This document shows positions 9,201 to 17,876 of a stretch of DNA of 50,784 bases, in pieces. Source of the DNA: Nemertoderma westbladi. Lineage: Eukaryota > Xenacoelomorpha > Nemertodermatida > Nemertodermatidae. Position numbers and translations under genes: made by a program. Position 1 is the stretch's first letter. Every line of letters starts with the position of its first letter. The stretch is taken from contig JAUCBJ010001918.1 of the NCBI GenBank assembly GCA_032718475.1, positions 1 to 50,784 on the forward strand, given 5' to 3'. The notes under the pieces are model-generated. The model was not told the origin of the DNA and made no database searches. It saw only the letters and a list, made by a program, of their open reading frames with translations.

Positions 9201-11666
9201 CTCCAATCTGTAACTGGATGCACCGATCTGTAACCTGGTATTCAAATGAGAAACTGGGTACTCCAATCTGTAACTGGATGCACCGAATTGTAACCTGGTA
9301 TTCAAATTAGAAACTGGGTACTCCAATCTGTAACTGGATGCACCGATTTGTAACCTGGTATTCAAATTAGAAACTGGGTACTCCAATCTGTAACTGGATG
9401 CACCGATCTGTAACCTGGTATTCAAATTAGAAACTGGGTACTCCAATCTGTAACTGGATGCACCGATTTGTAACCTGGTATTCAAATTAGAAACTGGGTA
9501 CTCCAATCTGTAACTGGATGCACCGATCTGTAACCTGGTATTCAAATTAGAAACTGGGTACTCCAATCTGTAACTGGATGCACCGATTTGTAACCTGGTA
9601 TTCAAATTAGAAACTGGGTACTCCAATCTGTAACTGGATGCACCGATTGGTAACCTGGTATTCAAATTAGAAACTGGGTACTCCAATCTGTAACTGGATG
9701 CACCGATTTGTAACCTGGTATTCAAATTAGAAACTGGGTACTCCAATCTGTAACTGGATGCACCGATTGGTAACCTGGTATTCAAATTAGAAACTGGGTA
9801 CTCCAATCTGTAACTGGATGCACCGATTTGTTACCTGGTATTCAAATTAGAAACTGGGTACTCCAATATGTAACTGAAATCTGAAAACTGAAATTGGTAA
9901 CCATGTACTGAAATAAGTAACTGGAGACTGAAATTGGTAACCGGTTGCACCAATATGTAATCAGGTGCTCCAATTAGTAACCGGTTGCACCAATATGTAA
10001 TCAGGTGCTCCAATTAGTAACCGGTTGCACCAATATGTAATCAGGTGCTCCAATTAGTAACCGAACACTGAAATTTAAATCTGGGTGATCTATTGATAAT
10101 TCTTCCAATCTTTGTATATCTCAGTTGTTTCTCAATGAAATTCAGATTTCAGTTACTTACTATTTCGAAATCCAGTTACATATTTGGATTCCAAGCAACG
10201 CAATTGCTTTGTAATGATACATAAAAATCGTCAAGAATGGCCGAGGTGCAATTGAACAAAATCAATTTTGTTAAATCAATTTTTCAGACAAATTTGGTGA
10301 AAAATGCTGTGCGAAAAAACGTTTGGTACTTTCTTGGACTGTGGAATTTGTAATTGTAGTGTAAAATATCACAGAAATTCGTAAAATCGACCGCCCCCCA
10401 CACTTATCCCGCCCCCCTCCCCACTCACCTCGCATACTCCCACACATGCGGACTCCGTAACCCCAATTCCCGTAGGAACCAGTAGTACTGATCGTCGCGA
10501 TCCCGGTACTCCGTGGTCCTCAGGGCGTGAGTGACTCCCTCCACCGAGTCCACTATCGGACACGCGAAATCGTAAGTGGGATAGACCCGGTAGCGATCCC
10601 CGGTCACCAGATGTGGCTCCGACTTGCACCGATAGATGGTGGGGTCCCGCAGACACCCGTTATCCGACGCCATATCGATCCTCGCGCGCAGACAGCATCG
10701 CAACCCAACCTCCGAGCCCGCAACCATCTCCGCCCAACCGCGCAGGTTCTCCTCAACCGAGTTCCCTCGCCTCCGCGACTCGCTACGCTCTTCCCGCTCG
10801 CGTCGCATTGTCTCCGCGTCCGTATCGTCGACGTACGCCTTCCCTTCCCGTATCAACTTATCCGCGAACCCCAACAACTCCTCGAAGAAGTCGCTCGTGT
10901 GGCTAAACTGATCCGGTTTGATCCTCAACATCTCCAAATCCTCGAGGATGACTTTCTCGAAGTCTGCCTTTTCCTTTGCGGGATTCGTATCGTCAAACCG
11001 CATTATCAACTTCCCTTGGAAGGCCGTCTGGTAATGGGCGTTGAGCAGCGCCGCCTTAGCGTGTCCGATGTGTAGATATCCAGACGCCTCGGGCGGGAAC
11101 CGCACCACAACCTTCCCCATCTCGGCCCCGGGCAGCGCCACGTACTTCCCTTCTTCCTTCCGTTGTGGCGTCGTTTCTTTCCGCTTTGGAATCGACGTAG
11201 AGACCCGTTGGAACCCCGGGATTTGGGACAGATGCGAAAACCACCGAGACACGTGGGGTTGTCCGGGATTGGCTTTGTAGTCCGCGAGGTACAAGGCGCC
11301 CCAAACAGCGAAGTCCGCCAACGTAACGTTGTGTCCAACCAGGAAGGTCCTAGGAGCGAGACTATAGTTTAATTCGATGAGTCCTTCATCCGAAGGGAGT
11401 CTCATCACGGAGTAATCCAACCAATGATCTACCTCTGTCTGTTGCACAGGGTCCCCCCCATACAGACGGAGTTCCGGAGATTGACGAGCTAAGTACCGCG
11501 CTATAGAGAACCCAGAAGTTAGCTTTATATTAGCGGCGAGTTGCAGTTGAGTTGCGTCTCCCCATTTGATGTTGACAGATTCTTTGGAATGTTCCGCTGC
11601 TAGAAGGGCCGCTATTGGTGGGTTGATCTTCGACGCTGTTAGAACTGGGATCGATAAGGCAGGCAT
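4149..11666 (-). CDS. EPRS: Bifunctional glutamate/proline-tRNA ligase, whole gene (three coding exons)
   Basis: Charges tRNA-Glu and tRNA-Pro in the cytosol and is a member of the animal multi-tRNA-synthetase complex. The coding exons are 11666-10429, 7541-6611 and 6236-4149. They total 4257 nt, exactly 1419 codons including the stop, which supports the chosen junctions. The predicted 1418 residues run as follows: GST-like N-domain (about 1-155), GluRS catalytic core with HIGH at 199-202 and the KMSKS-like SKRKL at 422-426, GluRS anticodon-binding barrels (to about 690), two WHEP repeats (about 733-782 and 829-881), a Lys-rich linker, then ProRS from about 912 with TSE at 1022-1024 and RTREFLWQEGH near 1064, ending in the typical LFGRSY. 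Human EPRS has three WHEP repeats and about 1510 residues; here two are visible. There are only two introns, the first enlarged by satellite A. Confidence 0.97.
6237..6610 (-). other. EPRS intron 2 (~374 bp)
   Basis: AT-rich with no repeat array or nested gene. The acceptor is ttattgtag, ending at 6237; the donor is at 6610 (or 6640). It separates the GluRS moiety from the WHEP linker, so each catalytic half is encoded largely without interruption. Confidence 0.85.
6611..7541 (-). CDS. EPRS: EPRS coding exon 2: GluRS C-terminal half and anticodon-binding domain
   Basis: Begins by completing the split Arg codon, then carries LSKRKLTWF, the KMSKS-equivalent loop of GluRS, and GWDDPRFPTVRGMLRKG, which reads the acceptor stem. 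It continues through HPKNPEVGNKTVWF, LINWGNVIVTEV, LNLENTDYKKTLKLTWLADT and EELMLGDPCLSVLVKGDVIQ to LIYIPDGS, all diagnostic of eukaryotic GluRS. The charged tail is a linker to the WHEP repeats. The donor is ambiguous: AAG|GTTAGG (last exon base 6611) or GAG|GTAGAA (6641) are both in phase 0 and differ by ten linker residues. I prefer 6611 because of G at +5. Confidence 0.92.
7639..7667. repeat. Poly-C tract in EPRS intron 1
   Basis: Two C runs separated by TCACCA, the longer of about 15 cytosines; on the sense (minus) strand this is a G-rich tract capable of forming a G-quadruplex. It lies about 100 bases upstream of the exon 2 acceptor in the sense direction. Confidence 0.7.
8052..10070. 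repeat. Satellite A: ~31 copies of a 60-bp unit built from 20-bp monomers
   Basis: From 8052 to about 9870 the unit is exactly 60 bp with very few substitutions. Each unit splits into three related 20-mers: gtaactggatgcaccgatct, gtaacctggtattcaaatta and gaaactgggtactccaatct. The flank at 9870-10070 holds diverged 20-mers, including a 40-bp pair (gtaaccggttgcaccaatat plus gtaatcaggtgctccaatta) repeated three times. Many neighbouring 60-mers alternate GATCTG/GATTTG, giving a 120-bp dimer. Two marked units (aaatgag with gaattg) sit 1020 bp apart. The 60-bp length is a multiple of three, so the minus strand stays open throughout, but this is intronic. Confidence 0.95.
10429..11666 (-). CDS. EPRS: EPRS coding exon 1: GST-like domain and GluRS catalytic half
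   Basis: Starts at ATG 11666-11664 (A at -3, good context). Residues about 50-150 form the GST-C-like domain used for assembly with other multisynthetase members (NVTLADFAVWGALYLADY). PPEASGYLHIGHAKAALLN is the class I nucleotide-binding HIGH region. YPTYDFACPIVDSVEGVTHA and LRTTEYRDRDDQYYW are the glutamyl-specific core. The exon ends inside the Arg codon of HVWEYAR at a near-perfect donor, AG|GTGAGT (10428 downwards), leaving two bases of the codon. Confidence 0.94.
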
Positions 11667-12208
11667 GGTCGATGGTTTCGATAGATATTTAATAACAATA
11701 AAATGTATATATATAATATTTTCTCATCAATAACAGAAGCAGAATAAACTCACAGTATGCTATGCAGTAGAGCATTGTAGGCCTACGTACAGTAAGTAAG
11801 GTTCACGTTCAGTGTTAATTAGAAAGGCAACAGTTGAACAGCAAAAAAGTAAAAGAAGTTAGGCTACCCTACCGTCATGCGTCATACCGTAGGTGGTAGG
11901 TCAGTAGGTAAGGTGCTCGACTGACCATAATAAATTATATCCAAACCGGGCCATACAGCAACTGAGCAATGGCAAATAAGCGATGCTGCTTGCTGCAGGC
12001 GAGCGAAGCGAGCTAAAATCCCGCGAGCGAAGCGAGCTAATGTTTTGGGGTTATGTTACGGTATGTCTGTTGTTAATGTGTTTTTTGAATTAGCTGAATA
12101 GAGTAAACTCTAACCATAACATAATCCTTAACAATCAATACTGAATACTGGAATACACAATAAACAGATAAACCCGGGAAACAAGTGTGACATTTGATTT
12201 AAACAATT
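11667..12208. other. EPRS upstream region with SINE-like and GCGAGCGAAGCGAGC repeat pieces
   Basis: Immediately upstream of EPRS the sequence is AT-rich leader or promoter. At about 11890-11930 the plus strand reads ggtcagtaggtaaggtgctc followed by gactgacc, a tRNA-like A-box/D-arm pattern with no convincing B box, so a truncated SINE head is possible. Two copies of gcgagcgaagcgagct occur at 11999-12014 and 12023-12038. Confidence 0.4.
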
Positions 12209-13400
12209 ATGTCAGTACGTGTCCCAAGAGAAACCATTGAAGCTTTGGGACACCAGGCGCCAGGACATGTCACTCAAAAACTCAAAACCTTAGTGGTCGG
12301 TGAAACAATCTCACTCTTCTGCAGTGAATACACGATCGTAGGGCCATCGCGCAGGACGAGGCTCAGTTATCAGATACAGATTAAAATTGAGCAATTATAT
12401 CCCAAAATCGGTACTTAAGAAATTTAAATAAATAAATAAGAAATTTAACCAAACCGCCTATAAGAATAAATCAAAGAAGAAAGGAAAGTTCCCCTTTACC
12501 TTATGCCGATAGTATTGATACTGGAATATTAATTTATCATGTCAATGCCTCAACGAAATCATTTAGCTAAAATATCTAAAGAATCACCATTAAATTCAGC
12601 CAATCATTGTGCAAGATAGAGAAAGCTCAGTGGAAGGATGATTACAATGTTTCCCAGCTAGGCAATATCACATGTATCAAGAACGTCAAGCAGCCAAGAC
12701 TAGATGTATAGAGTGATGGAATGCATTTTAACTTAATTACGTTTAGATCAATTAAAAACACATTTCTTAAAGCAAATCTCTTGAACTAATTAAAAACTAT
12801 AATGGAATGGTGTATGGGGATTACAGCAGTATAACTTTTAAGTATAATTATTTAAATCTTATACTAGAAAATAATTAATATCCTTTAAGGAGGCAGGTTG
12901 AAATTGGTGTTTTTACCCTAATCAACTTAATTAACTAATTAACTGCTATTATCTTCTGATCTTAGCTTCTCGAAGGCCACGCGAAAATTCAACTTGGAAA
13001 ATTTCAAAACTTTGGCCAGACTACATGTGTACTAAGTTTGGTTAAATTTCATTATCATTTGGCTGAGTTATTAACGTTTACAATTGGAATTGGACACAAC
13101 AGAACGACAGAACAACAGACACACCGATTGAGTTAGTGGTACCGGTACCTGTATGCCACAGAACATGGTAGAGTACCGGTACCTCACCTCAGTCTGTCAG
13201 TACCTGTCTGCCTGTAACTGCAATGAAAAGCAAACTGTCTCGGCGGTCTGTCTGACCTAATCTCACCATACTGCCATAACTGCATAAGCAAATACCGTAA
13301 GGAAATAAATGCAAAAGTAAAGTAGGCCTACGGGCTACGGCCCTACGGCTGTACGGAATGAAATAGGCCTAATCAATAATGGTTGAACAGTTGAATGGAA
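12209..13400. other. Gene-poor intergenic sequence with dispersed-repeat fragment
   Basis: A 69-codon ATG frame at 12209-12418 has no recognisable domain, so I do not call it. Around 12960-13125 the sequence resembles the 3' part of the element seen near 2000-2131 (ctaagtttggttaaatttca, then an ACAGAACGACAG-rich run). GTACCGGTAC-type palindromes are common at 13140-13200. Nothing else is supported. Confidence 0.4.
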
Positions 13401-13419
13401 AGGTTTCTTGTCTGACTGT

Positions 13420-13560
13420 GGAGATCCGAGATCAACTACAACTGTACGATCTGTATCCCGTGTTGTGCTGAGTGCTGGAGTGGAAGATCAACTACGATCT
13501 GTATCCCCTGTTGTGTTGAGTGGAAGATCGACTACGGTACGATCTGTATCCCATGTCCCA
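13420..13560. repeat. Three degenerate ~45-bp direct repeats
   Basis: The phrase gatctgtatccc(g/c/a)tgt recurs three times (about 13450, 13496 and 13540), each preceded by a variant of gatcaactac and, for the first two, followed by gttgtg(c/t)tgagtg. A short decayed minisatellite outside any supported gene. Confidence 0.7.
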
Positions 13561-14140
13561 TTTTCTTGTCAACAGGCAGACAGGCATTCACTGATGCCTG
13601 AACGAAATAAGTCAGTAAGTGTAGGCCTCAAGCAGTAAGTAAATCAAAGTTAGCCGGCATTCAGACGTTAAGCTGTTAAGAGTCTAACCAAGCTGCCAAG
13701 GACTACCTGACAGCCTGACTACTGAAGCTTCAGTCTGTCAGTACGGTAGTCTGGTAGTCTTTGAGAGTCTAACCAAATAATCTGCTTTTCAGTACCGGTA
13801 TTACGATAAATCCAAATTTATCAGAAATTCAAATGTACAACTGTACTGCATTTCAATGTATTGCATCATACGGTACATCATGCTCACGCAACTGTATGTG
13901 TTCTGGTGTTGCCTAGTTACGTTATGGCAATAAAAGCGATAATGATGCAATACTGTATACACATTTTTTTTAAACAAAAATCTTCTTGAGAACCAAGTTG
14001 AATGAACAAAATATGAAATATATATTCTGTGACCTCCCGACGAGTTTCCGGGCAGAGCCTTGTGTCAAAAAAATTTAGTTTGAATTCAAAATGTTTCCAA
14101 AAACAATAATTAGTATTGAAAAAGTCTTCCAATCATCAAT
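13561..14140. other. Intergenic sequence without recognised content
   Basis: Mixed AT-rich sequence with repeated 'cagtctgtcagtac' words near 13730-13745. The minus-strand frame at 13917-14132 is Phe/Ile-rich, with no domain, and looks like chance. I see no gene. Confidence 0.4.
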
Positions 14141-14144
14141 ATTA

Positions 14145-14470
14145 CACCATAGTTACACTGAAGCAATTCTTCATCCACCAGTTAGCTGCTCTGGAGTGGT
14201 CACGCCTTTGCTTCTAGCTGGCTAGGTCACGGGTTCGATCCCGGTCCGAACCAGTTTGAAATTCGTAACTATGGTGCGCCAACCCAGCGATATGGGAATT
14301 GGGAACGGATTCTGCTAGAGGAGTAAATAAAAAGGGTTGGATATTTATGTAGGGTTCACCCTTGGGAATCAGTGTGGCGCCCTACGCGCCTTCTGTAGGT
14401 AGCCAAGAAAGTGAGCCTTCGGGTTGCCTCCAGTTGTTTCGTGTTCATGTTCAACTCCCCTCATGTTCAA
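14145..14470 (+). mobile_element. tRNA-derived SINE-like element with flanking inverted repeat
   Basis: A pol III B box (gggttcgatccc, 14231-14242) lies about 50 bases after an A-box-like stretch (gttagctgctctggagtggt, from about 14181), typical of a tRNA-derived SINE head. A non-tRNA body follows to about 14470. A 12-bp perfect inverted repeat (caccatagttac at 14145-14156, gtaactatggtg at 14265-14276) brackets the tRNA-like part. It is not a functional tRNA: I cannot pair an acceptor stem and the anticodon arm is degenerate. The family name is unknown to me. Confidence 0.6.
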
Positions 14471-14569
14471 CTTTACCGATCATTTTTTCTTTAATTCTTC
14501 GTACTTTTTAATTATTTCTTGGTATTGAGATTGAGGGTATTTATACAATAATGTCTTATGTTACTTATA

Positions 14570-15080
14570 ATGGCTTTGCAAAGATTATAAATCTGTCACA
14601 GACATCTAAATTTCGTTGCCGACCAAAAATTATTAATTTATGGTCGACCAAAAATTATTAATTTATGGTCGGCCATAACTTAATTCCTGGTTGTTTGAAT
14701 TTCCCGGTAACTTGTAGGTCGAGATTTTGACTGGCCATTCATTGGTTAGGGTAGTGGGAAACCATCCAATTGCACGTTTATTTGAATGTATTTACTTAAA
14801 GTAACCAATGAATGGCCTGTCCAAATCTCACCCTACAAGGTACCGGGAAATTCAAACTTCCAGAAATTAATTTATGGTCGACCATAAATTAATTTTTGGT
14901 AAACCATAAATTAATTTTTGGTAAACCATAAATAAATTTTTGGTCGACCATAAATGATTTATTGGTCGACCATAAATTAATTTTTGGTCGACCATAAATT
15001 AATTTTTAGTTGACCATAAATTAATCTTTGGCCGACCCGTCGACCATAAATTAAATTTTTGTCGACCATAAATTATGACG
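14570..15080. mobile_element. Fold-back (MITE-like) element with TGGTCGACCA palindromes
   Basis: Two ~56-bp arms, 14693-14748 and 14802-14857, are near-complementary in opposite orientation. Diagnostic words are gtttgaatttcccggtaa against its counterpart ending cgggaaattcaaac, and ccattcattggtta against taaccaatgaatgg. On both sides, and repeatedly to the right, lies the palindrome TGGTCGACCA set in ttatggtcgaccataaatta, about eight near-copies. No coding capacity. Structure suggests a snap-back DNA transposon remnant; target-site duplications were not resolved. Confidence 0.6.
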
Positions 15081-15635
15081 TCATGGAGAATTTCTGGGAA
15101 AAAAATAAAAAATTAATTAATTAATTGGCAAAGATCAGCCACCGTTTACTAATGACGAAAAGGAGTAAGAAACAAGCGCGAAATCGCGCAAAGGTCCGCG
15201 TCTACTAACGCATAAACTGTCTCCTCGAATGGCTTACTTCCAAATCTTACTATCAAAAAAATTCACCGGAATGGGAGGATTGAACTCGGTACCTAGAGAT
15301 TCCAAGTCATTCGCCCATATAACCAATCATTCTATGTATATACAGTTAGAAAGAGGGAAATTTAAAAACCGTACGTTGGTAAAGGTACAGTCAGTATCTT
15401 GCTGTCTGTCTGTCTTCGGCCATCTCTTGGTAATGCTTGTACTGCTACAGCCTACCGGCGGTATGTAATTGTATTTTGCGGTACGATACGTTATGGGGAT
15501 GGAATGCACGTCCTAATCGTCAACGTTATCCACTGACCCATCGAATAGACGTAATCGATTTTGAGAATCCTGTACCATACACTGCACTGCCTGACTACCA
15601 GACTCCAGACTGCTGCACGCTGCACCGCACCCAAC
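15081..15635. other. Unassigned sequence upstream of TRMT1
   Basis: No domain is recognisable in the short frames at 15229-15468 or 15437-15652. Composition is mixed with scattered CTGTCTGTC words. May include distal TRMT1 regulatory sequence. Confidence 0.35.
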
Positions 15636-15671
15636 CAAGGCCATCTAAATAACGTTATTTAGATGGCCTTG
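15636..15671. repeat. Perfect 36-bp palindrome
   Basis: The left arm caaggccatctaaataac is followed without any spacer by its exact reverse complement, gttatttagatggccttg, with the centre at AAC|GTT. The next flanking bases (C and A) do not pair. It lies about 300 bp upstream of TRMT1. It could be a cruciform-forming site, a fused pair of transposon ends or a dimeric protein site; none is proven. Confidence 0.9.
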
Positions 15672-15936
15672 ACCGCTCCAGACACCACACCACTCACCAG
15701 TACTGAGAGTGAGAGACTGACACACTACTACAGTTGACAGTTTGAGACACTAAAAAATAGGCCCACTTATTACTTTGCTCTTTCTTGGAAGTCAGGAAGT
15801 GCACCTAACTGCCTAACAGCCGAAGTAATTTGTAACCAAACCATACAGCCATATAGATGTATAGGCATAGGCCTATACTGCTGACTGCAGTACTGCTATG
15901 TATGTATATCACTACTGTACTACAGTACTATGTTCA

Positions 15937-17856
15937 ATGTTTCGCGTATTAACTATCAATGGCATTAGTAATACAGTCAGTGTTATAAAACCTTCAGTTT
16001 TCGTATTAACCTGTTACCAATCTTCCTACAAACTACGACAAACTTTCACTGTAAACCGAAGACGCGCAAACTCTCAAGATTGTAACACTCAGAGTCAGCC
16101 ATTCGATATTGCCATGGCTACCAACTCAGAGCATCACATTATCAAGGAAGGACTGGCGGAAATCATGTGCCCTTCAGCCAATCAGGTCTTCTACAATCCA
16201 GTACAAGAGTTCAACCGCGATCTAACGGTGGCGGTTGTTAATGTTGAGATAGTTGCGACCCTGGGTGGCACCAATAATGTGGCGCAGTGCGACGAACTTA
16301 GCCACGAAACTTCCGCCAACCGAAAGCGATTCGCAATCCTCGAAGCTCTCTCGGCTACTGGACTGCGTTCTATTCGCTTCGCCAAGGAGGTCCCGGGTGT
16401 AACCATGGTGACAGCCAATGACATATCGAGTTCGGCCGCGGCGATTATTGCGGCAAACATCGAGCGTAACGGGGTGGGTCATCTGGTAACCCCTAGCAAC
16501 CGGGACGCGGTCGCACTGATGAAGGAGTCCGCGGGTTCCTATGACGTCATCGACGTGGACCCGTACGGAAGTCCGTGTGGGTTCCTGGACGCGGCGGTAG
16601 AGGGCGTCACAAGCGGCGGACTCCTGTGCATCACCTTCACAGACGTCGCCATCCTCCACGGGAAGAACCCCGAGACCTGCTACGCCCGCTACGGGGCGTC
16701 CTCGTTGCGTGCCGGATGCGGCCACGAGATGGCGCTACGCATCGGGCTCCATGCCGTCAGCCAATCAGCGGCGCGCCACGGCCGATACATAGAGCCGCTG
16801 GTCTCTCTCCGCGCCGACTTCTACATCCGTCTGTTCGTCAGGGTTACTCGCGGGCAATCCGTTGTCAAGGGCAACGCGGCCGCTACCAGTATCGTCTATA
16901 TGTGTCCGCATTGCGAGTCGCACTGGTTGCAGCCGCTAGGGGGCGCCAGAGGGCCAGACAGTCGGGGACAGCCGCTCTACTGTGCCGCCTCGGCGGTGGA
17001 GATGCCCCCTGGCGGACGCTGCGCGCATTGCGGAACGGGACTGCGCGTCGGCGGCCCTATCTGGGCCGGTCCGATCCACAGCCGGGAGTATATCGGGAGA
17101 ATTCTAGCACATCTGGGGAGTGGCGCCATCCAGCGGCCGGTTGACGGAACTCCACCGGACGCCACCCAGCGGCCAGTAGAGGCAACACAACCTGACGCCA
17201 CCCATCGGCCGGTAGAGGGACCTCCACGTTACGCCACCCAGCGGCTGGTTGACGGAACTCCTCCACGGTACGCCACCCAACGACGGATGGAAGGCACCCT
17301 CGCCGTAATGTTGGAGGAGCTCCCAGACGTCCCGCTCCATTACTCCATCGATAAACTCTCCGCCGCTCTGAAGCTACGCGGCTCCCCCACCCAGTTGGAG
17401 CTGCGCAGCGCGCTCATTGCAGCGGGTTACACCGTCTCCTACTGCCACACAAATAAACTATCAGTTAAAACCAACGCGCCGGCCCGCGTCCTCTGGGACC
17501 TCATGTTGCTATGGCACCGAGCGCACTCGGACACGGACCCCACTCCCTCCTCGGTGTCGGCTGTCTGTCAGCTACGCCGACGGACACCCGACATCGTCGC
17601 CGACTTTACGGTCCGTCCCGAAGCCACGCCGCCCTCCAAGTTTAATAAACTCGCGCGATTCCCGTTGAATCCGACGCCAAACTGGGGCCCTGGGAGTCGG
17701 GCGAAACGGCTGGCAAACAACCCGGAGGATTTAGTCGCTAAACGTTTGAGATTGCAAGGGAAGCGGTCTGGGGGAAGTAAACAGTCTGAAGGTAACGGCA
17801 CAACGTTGGCAGATAGTGGCACAGTGTCAGTAGATAGCGACAGTGTCGGTAGATAG
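15937..17856 (+). CDS. TRMT1: tRNA (guanine(26)-N(2))-dimethyltransferase
   Basis: Makes m2,2-G26 in cytosolic and mitochondrial tRNAs using SAM. The frame is open from 15898 without introns. Two functional starts are likely. ATG 15937 (weak context) adds a 59-residue leader rich in Arg/Lys/Ser/Thr and free of acidic residues over its first 40 or so positions, as in a mitochondrial presequence. ATG 16114 (gccATGG, strong context) gives the cytosolic/nuclear form. Family landmarks: SANQVFYNPVQEFNRDLTVA, the SAM-fold strand ALSATGLRSIRFAKEVPG, the signature DVIDVDPYGSP, RADFYIRLFVRV, and a C-x2-C/C-x2-C zinc site (CPHC near 16903, CAHC near 17020). ELPDVPLHYSIDKLS and FNKLARFPLNPTPNWGPGSRAK mark the C-domain. 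Oddities: an in-frame minisatellite at 17125-17300, no C-terminal CCCH finger as in vertebrates, and a repeat-derived C-terminus. Confidence 0.96.
   Translation: MFRVLTINGISNTVSVIKPSVFVLTCYQSSYKLRQTFTVNRRRANSQDCNTQSQPFDIAMATNSEHHIIKEGLAEIMCPSANQVFYNPVQEFNRDLTVAVVNVEIVATLGGTNNVAQCDELSHETSANRKRFAILEALSATGLRSIRFAKEVPGVTMVTANDISSSAAAIIAANIERNGVGHLVTPSNRDAVALMKESAGSYDVIDVDPYGSPCGFLDAAVEGVTSGGLLCITFTDVAILHGKNPETCYARYGASSLRAGCGHEMALRIGLHAVSQSAARHGRYIEPLVSLRADFYIRLFVRVTRGQSVVKGNAAATSIVYMCPHCESHWLQPLGGARGPDSRGQPLYCAASAVEMPPGGRCAHCGTGLRVGGPIWAGPIHSREYIGRILAHLGSGAIQRPVDGTPPDATQRPVEATQPDATHRPVEGPPRYATQRLVDGTPPRYATQRRMEGTLAVMLEELPDVPLHYSIDKLSAALKLRGSPTQLELRSALIAAGYTVSYCHTNKLSVKTNAPARVLWDLMLLWHRAHSDTDPTPSSVSAVCQLRRRTPDIVADFTVRPEATPPSKFNKLARFPLNPTPNWGPGSRAKRLANNPEDLVAKRLRLQGKRSGGSKQSEGNGTTLADSGTVSVDSDSVGR
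17125..17300 (+). repeat. In-frame coding minisatellite inside TRMT1
   Basis: Five consecutive segments starting with gccacccagcgg or a close variant, spaced 36, 36, 36 and 39 nt, encode degenerate 12-13-residue units (I/TQRPVDGTPPDA, TQRPVEATQPDA, THRPVEGPPRYA and so on). They sit between the zinc region and the ELPDVPLHY core, where human TRMT1 has only a short loop. All unit lengths are multiples of three. Confidence 0.9.
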
Positions 17857-17876
17857 CGGCACAGTGTCAGTAGAAA
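17808..17876 (+). repeat. Short tandem repeat overlapping the TRMT1 stop codon
   Basis: Near-copies of 'gatagcggcacagtgtcagta' (17808 onward) recur about three times, with one copy shortened to gatagcgacagtgtcggta. The TAG at 17854-17856 lies within the repeat. Slippage here would change the last residues and the stop position. Confidence 0.75.

Larger units (their letters stand above)
7542..10428 (-). other. EPRS intron 1 (2887 bp), hosting satellite A
   Basis: GTGAGT donor at 10428 and TTTTAG acceptor ending at 7542. The flanking proteins join as WEYAR-LNLQYTLLSKRKL, which continues the GluRS fold. Besides satellite A it contains a long C-rich tract near 7639-7667 and AT-rich sequence at 7680-8040. 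At 10080-10428 only unique sequence is seen. The array touches neither splice site, unlike the arrays at 18-50 kb. Confidence 0.9.

Noticed and set aside
8052-9806. 584-codon minus-strand frame of perfect 20-residue repeats
   Set aside because: It exists only because the 60-bp satellite unit is a multiple of three and lacks a stop in this frame. It lies inside an EPRS intron, and its start and end have no coding features.
12209-12418. 69-codon ATG frame followed by AATAAA words
   Set aside because: No recognisable domain and a length expected by chance. Could be reconsidered if transcribed.
13408-13638. 76-codon plus-strand frame with internal repetition
   Set aside because: The repetition comes from a decayed 45-bp minisatellite; no domain.
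14181-14256. Functional tRNA gene
   Set aside because: The B box is good but the acceptor stem does not pair and the anticodon arm is degenerate; better explained as a SINE head.
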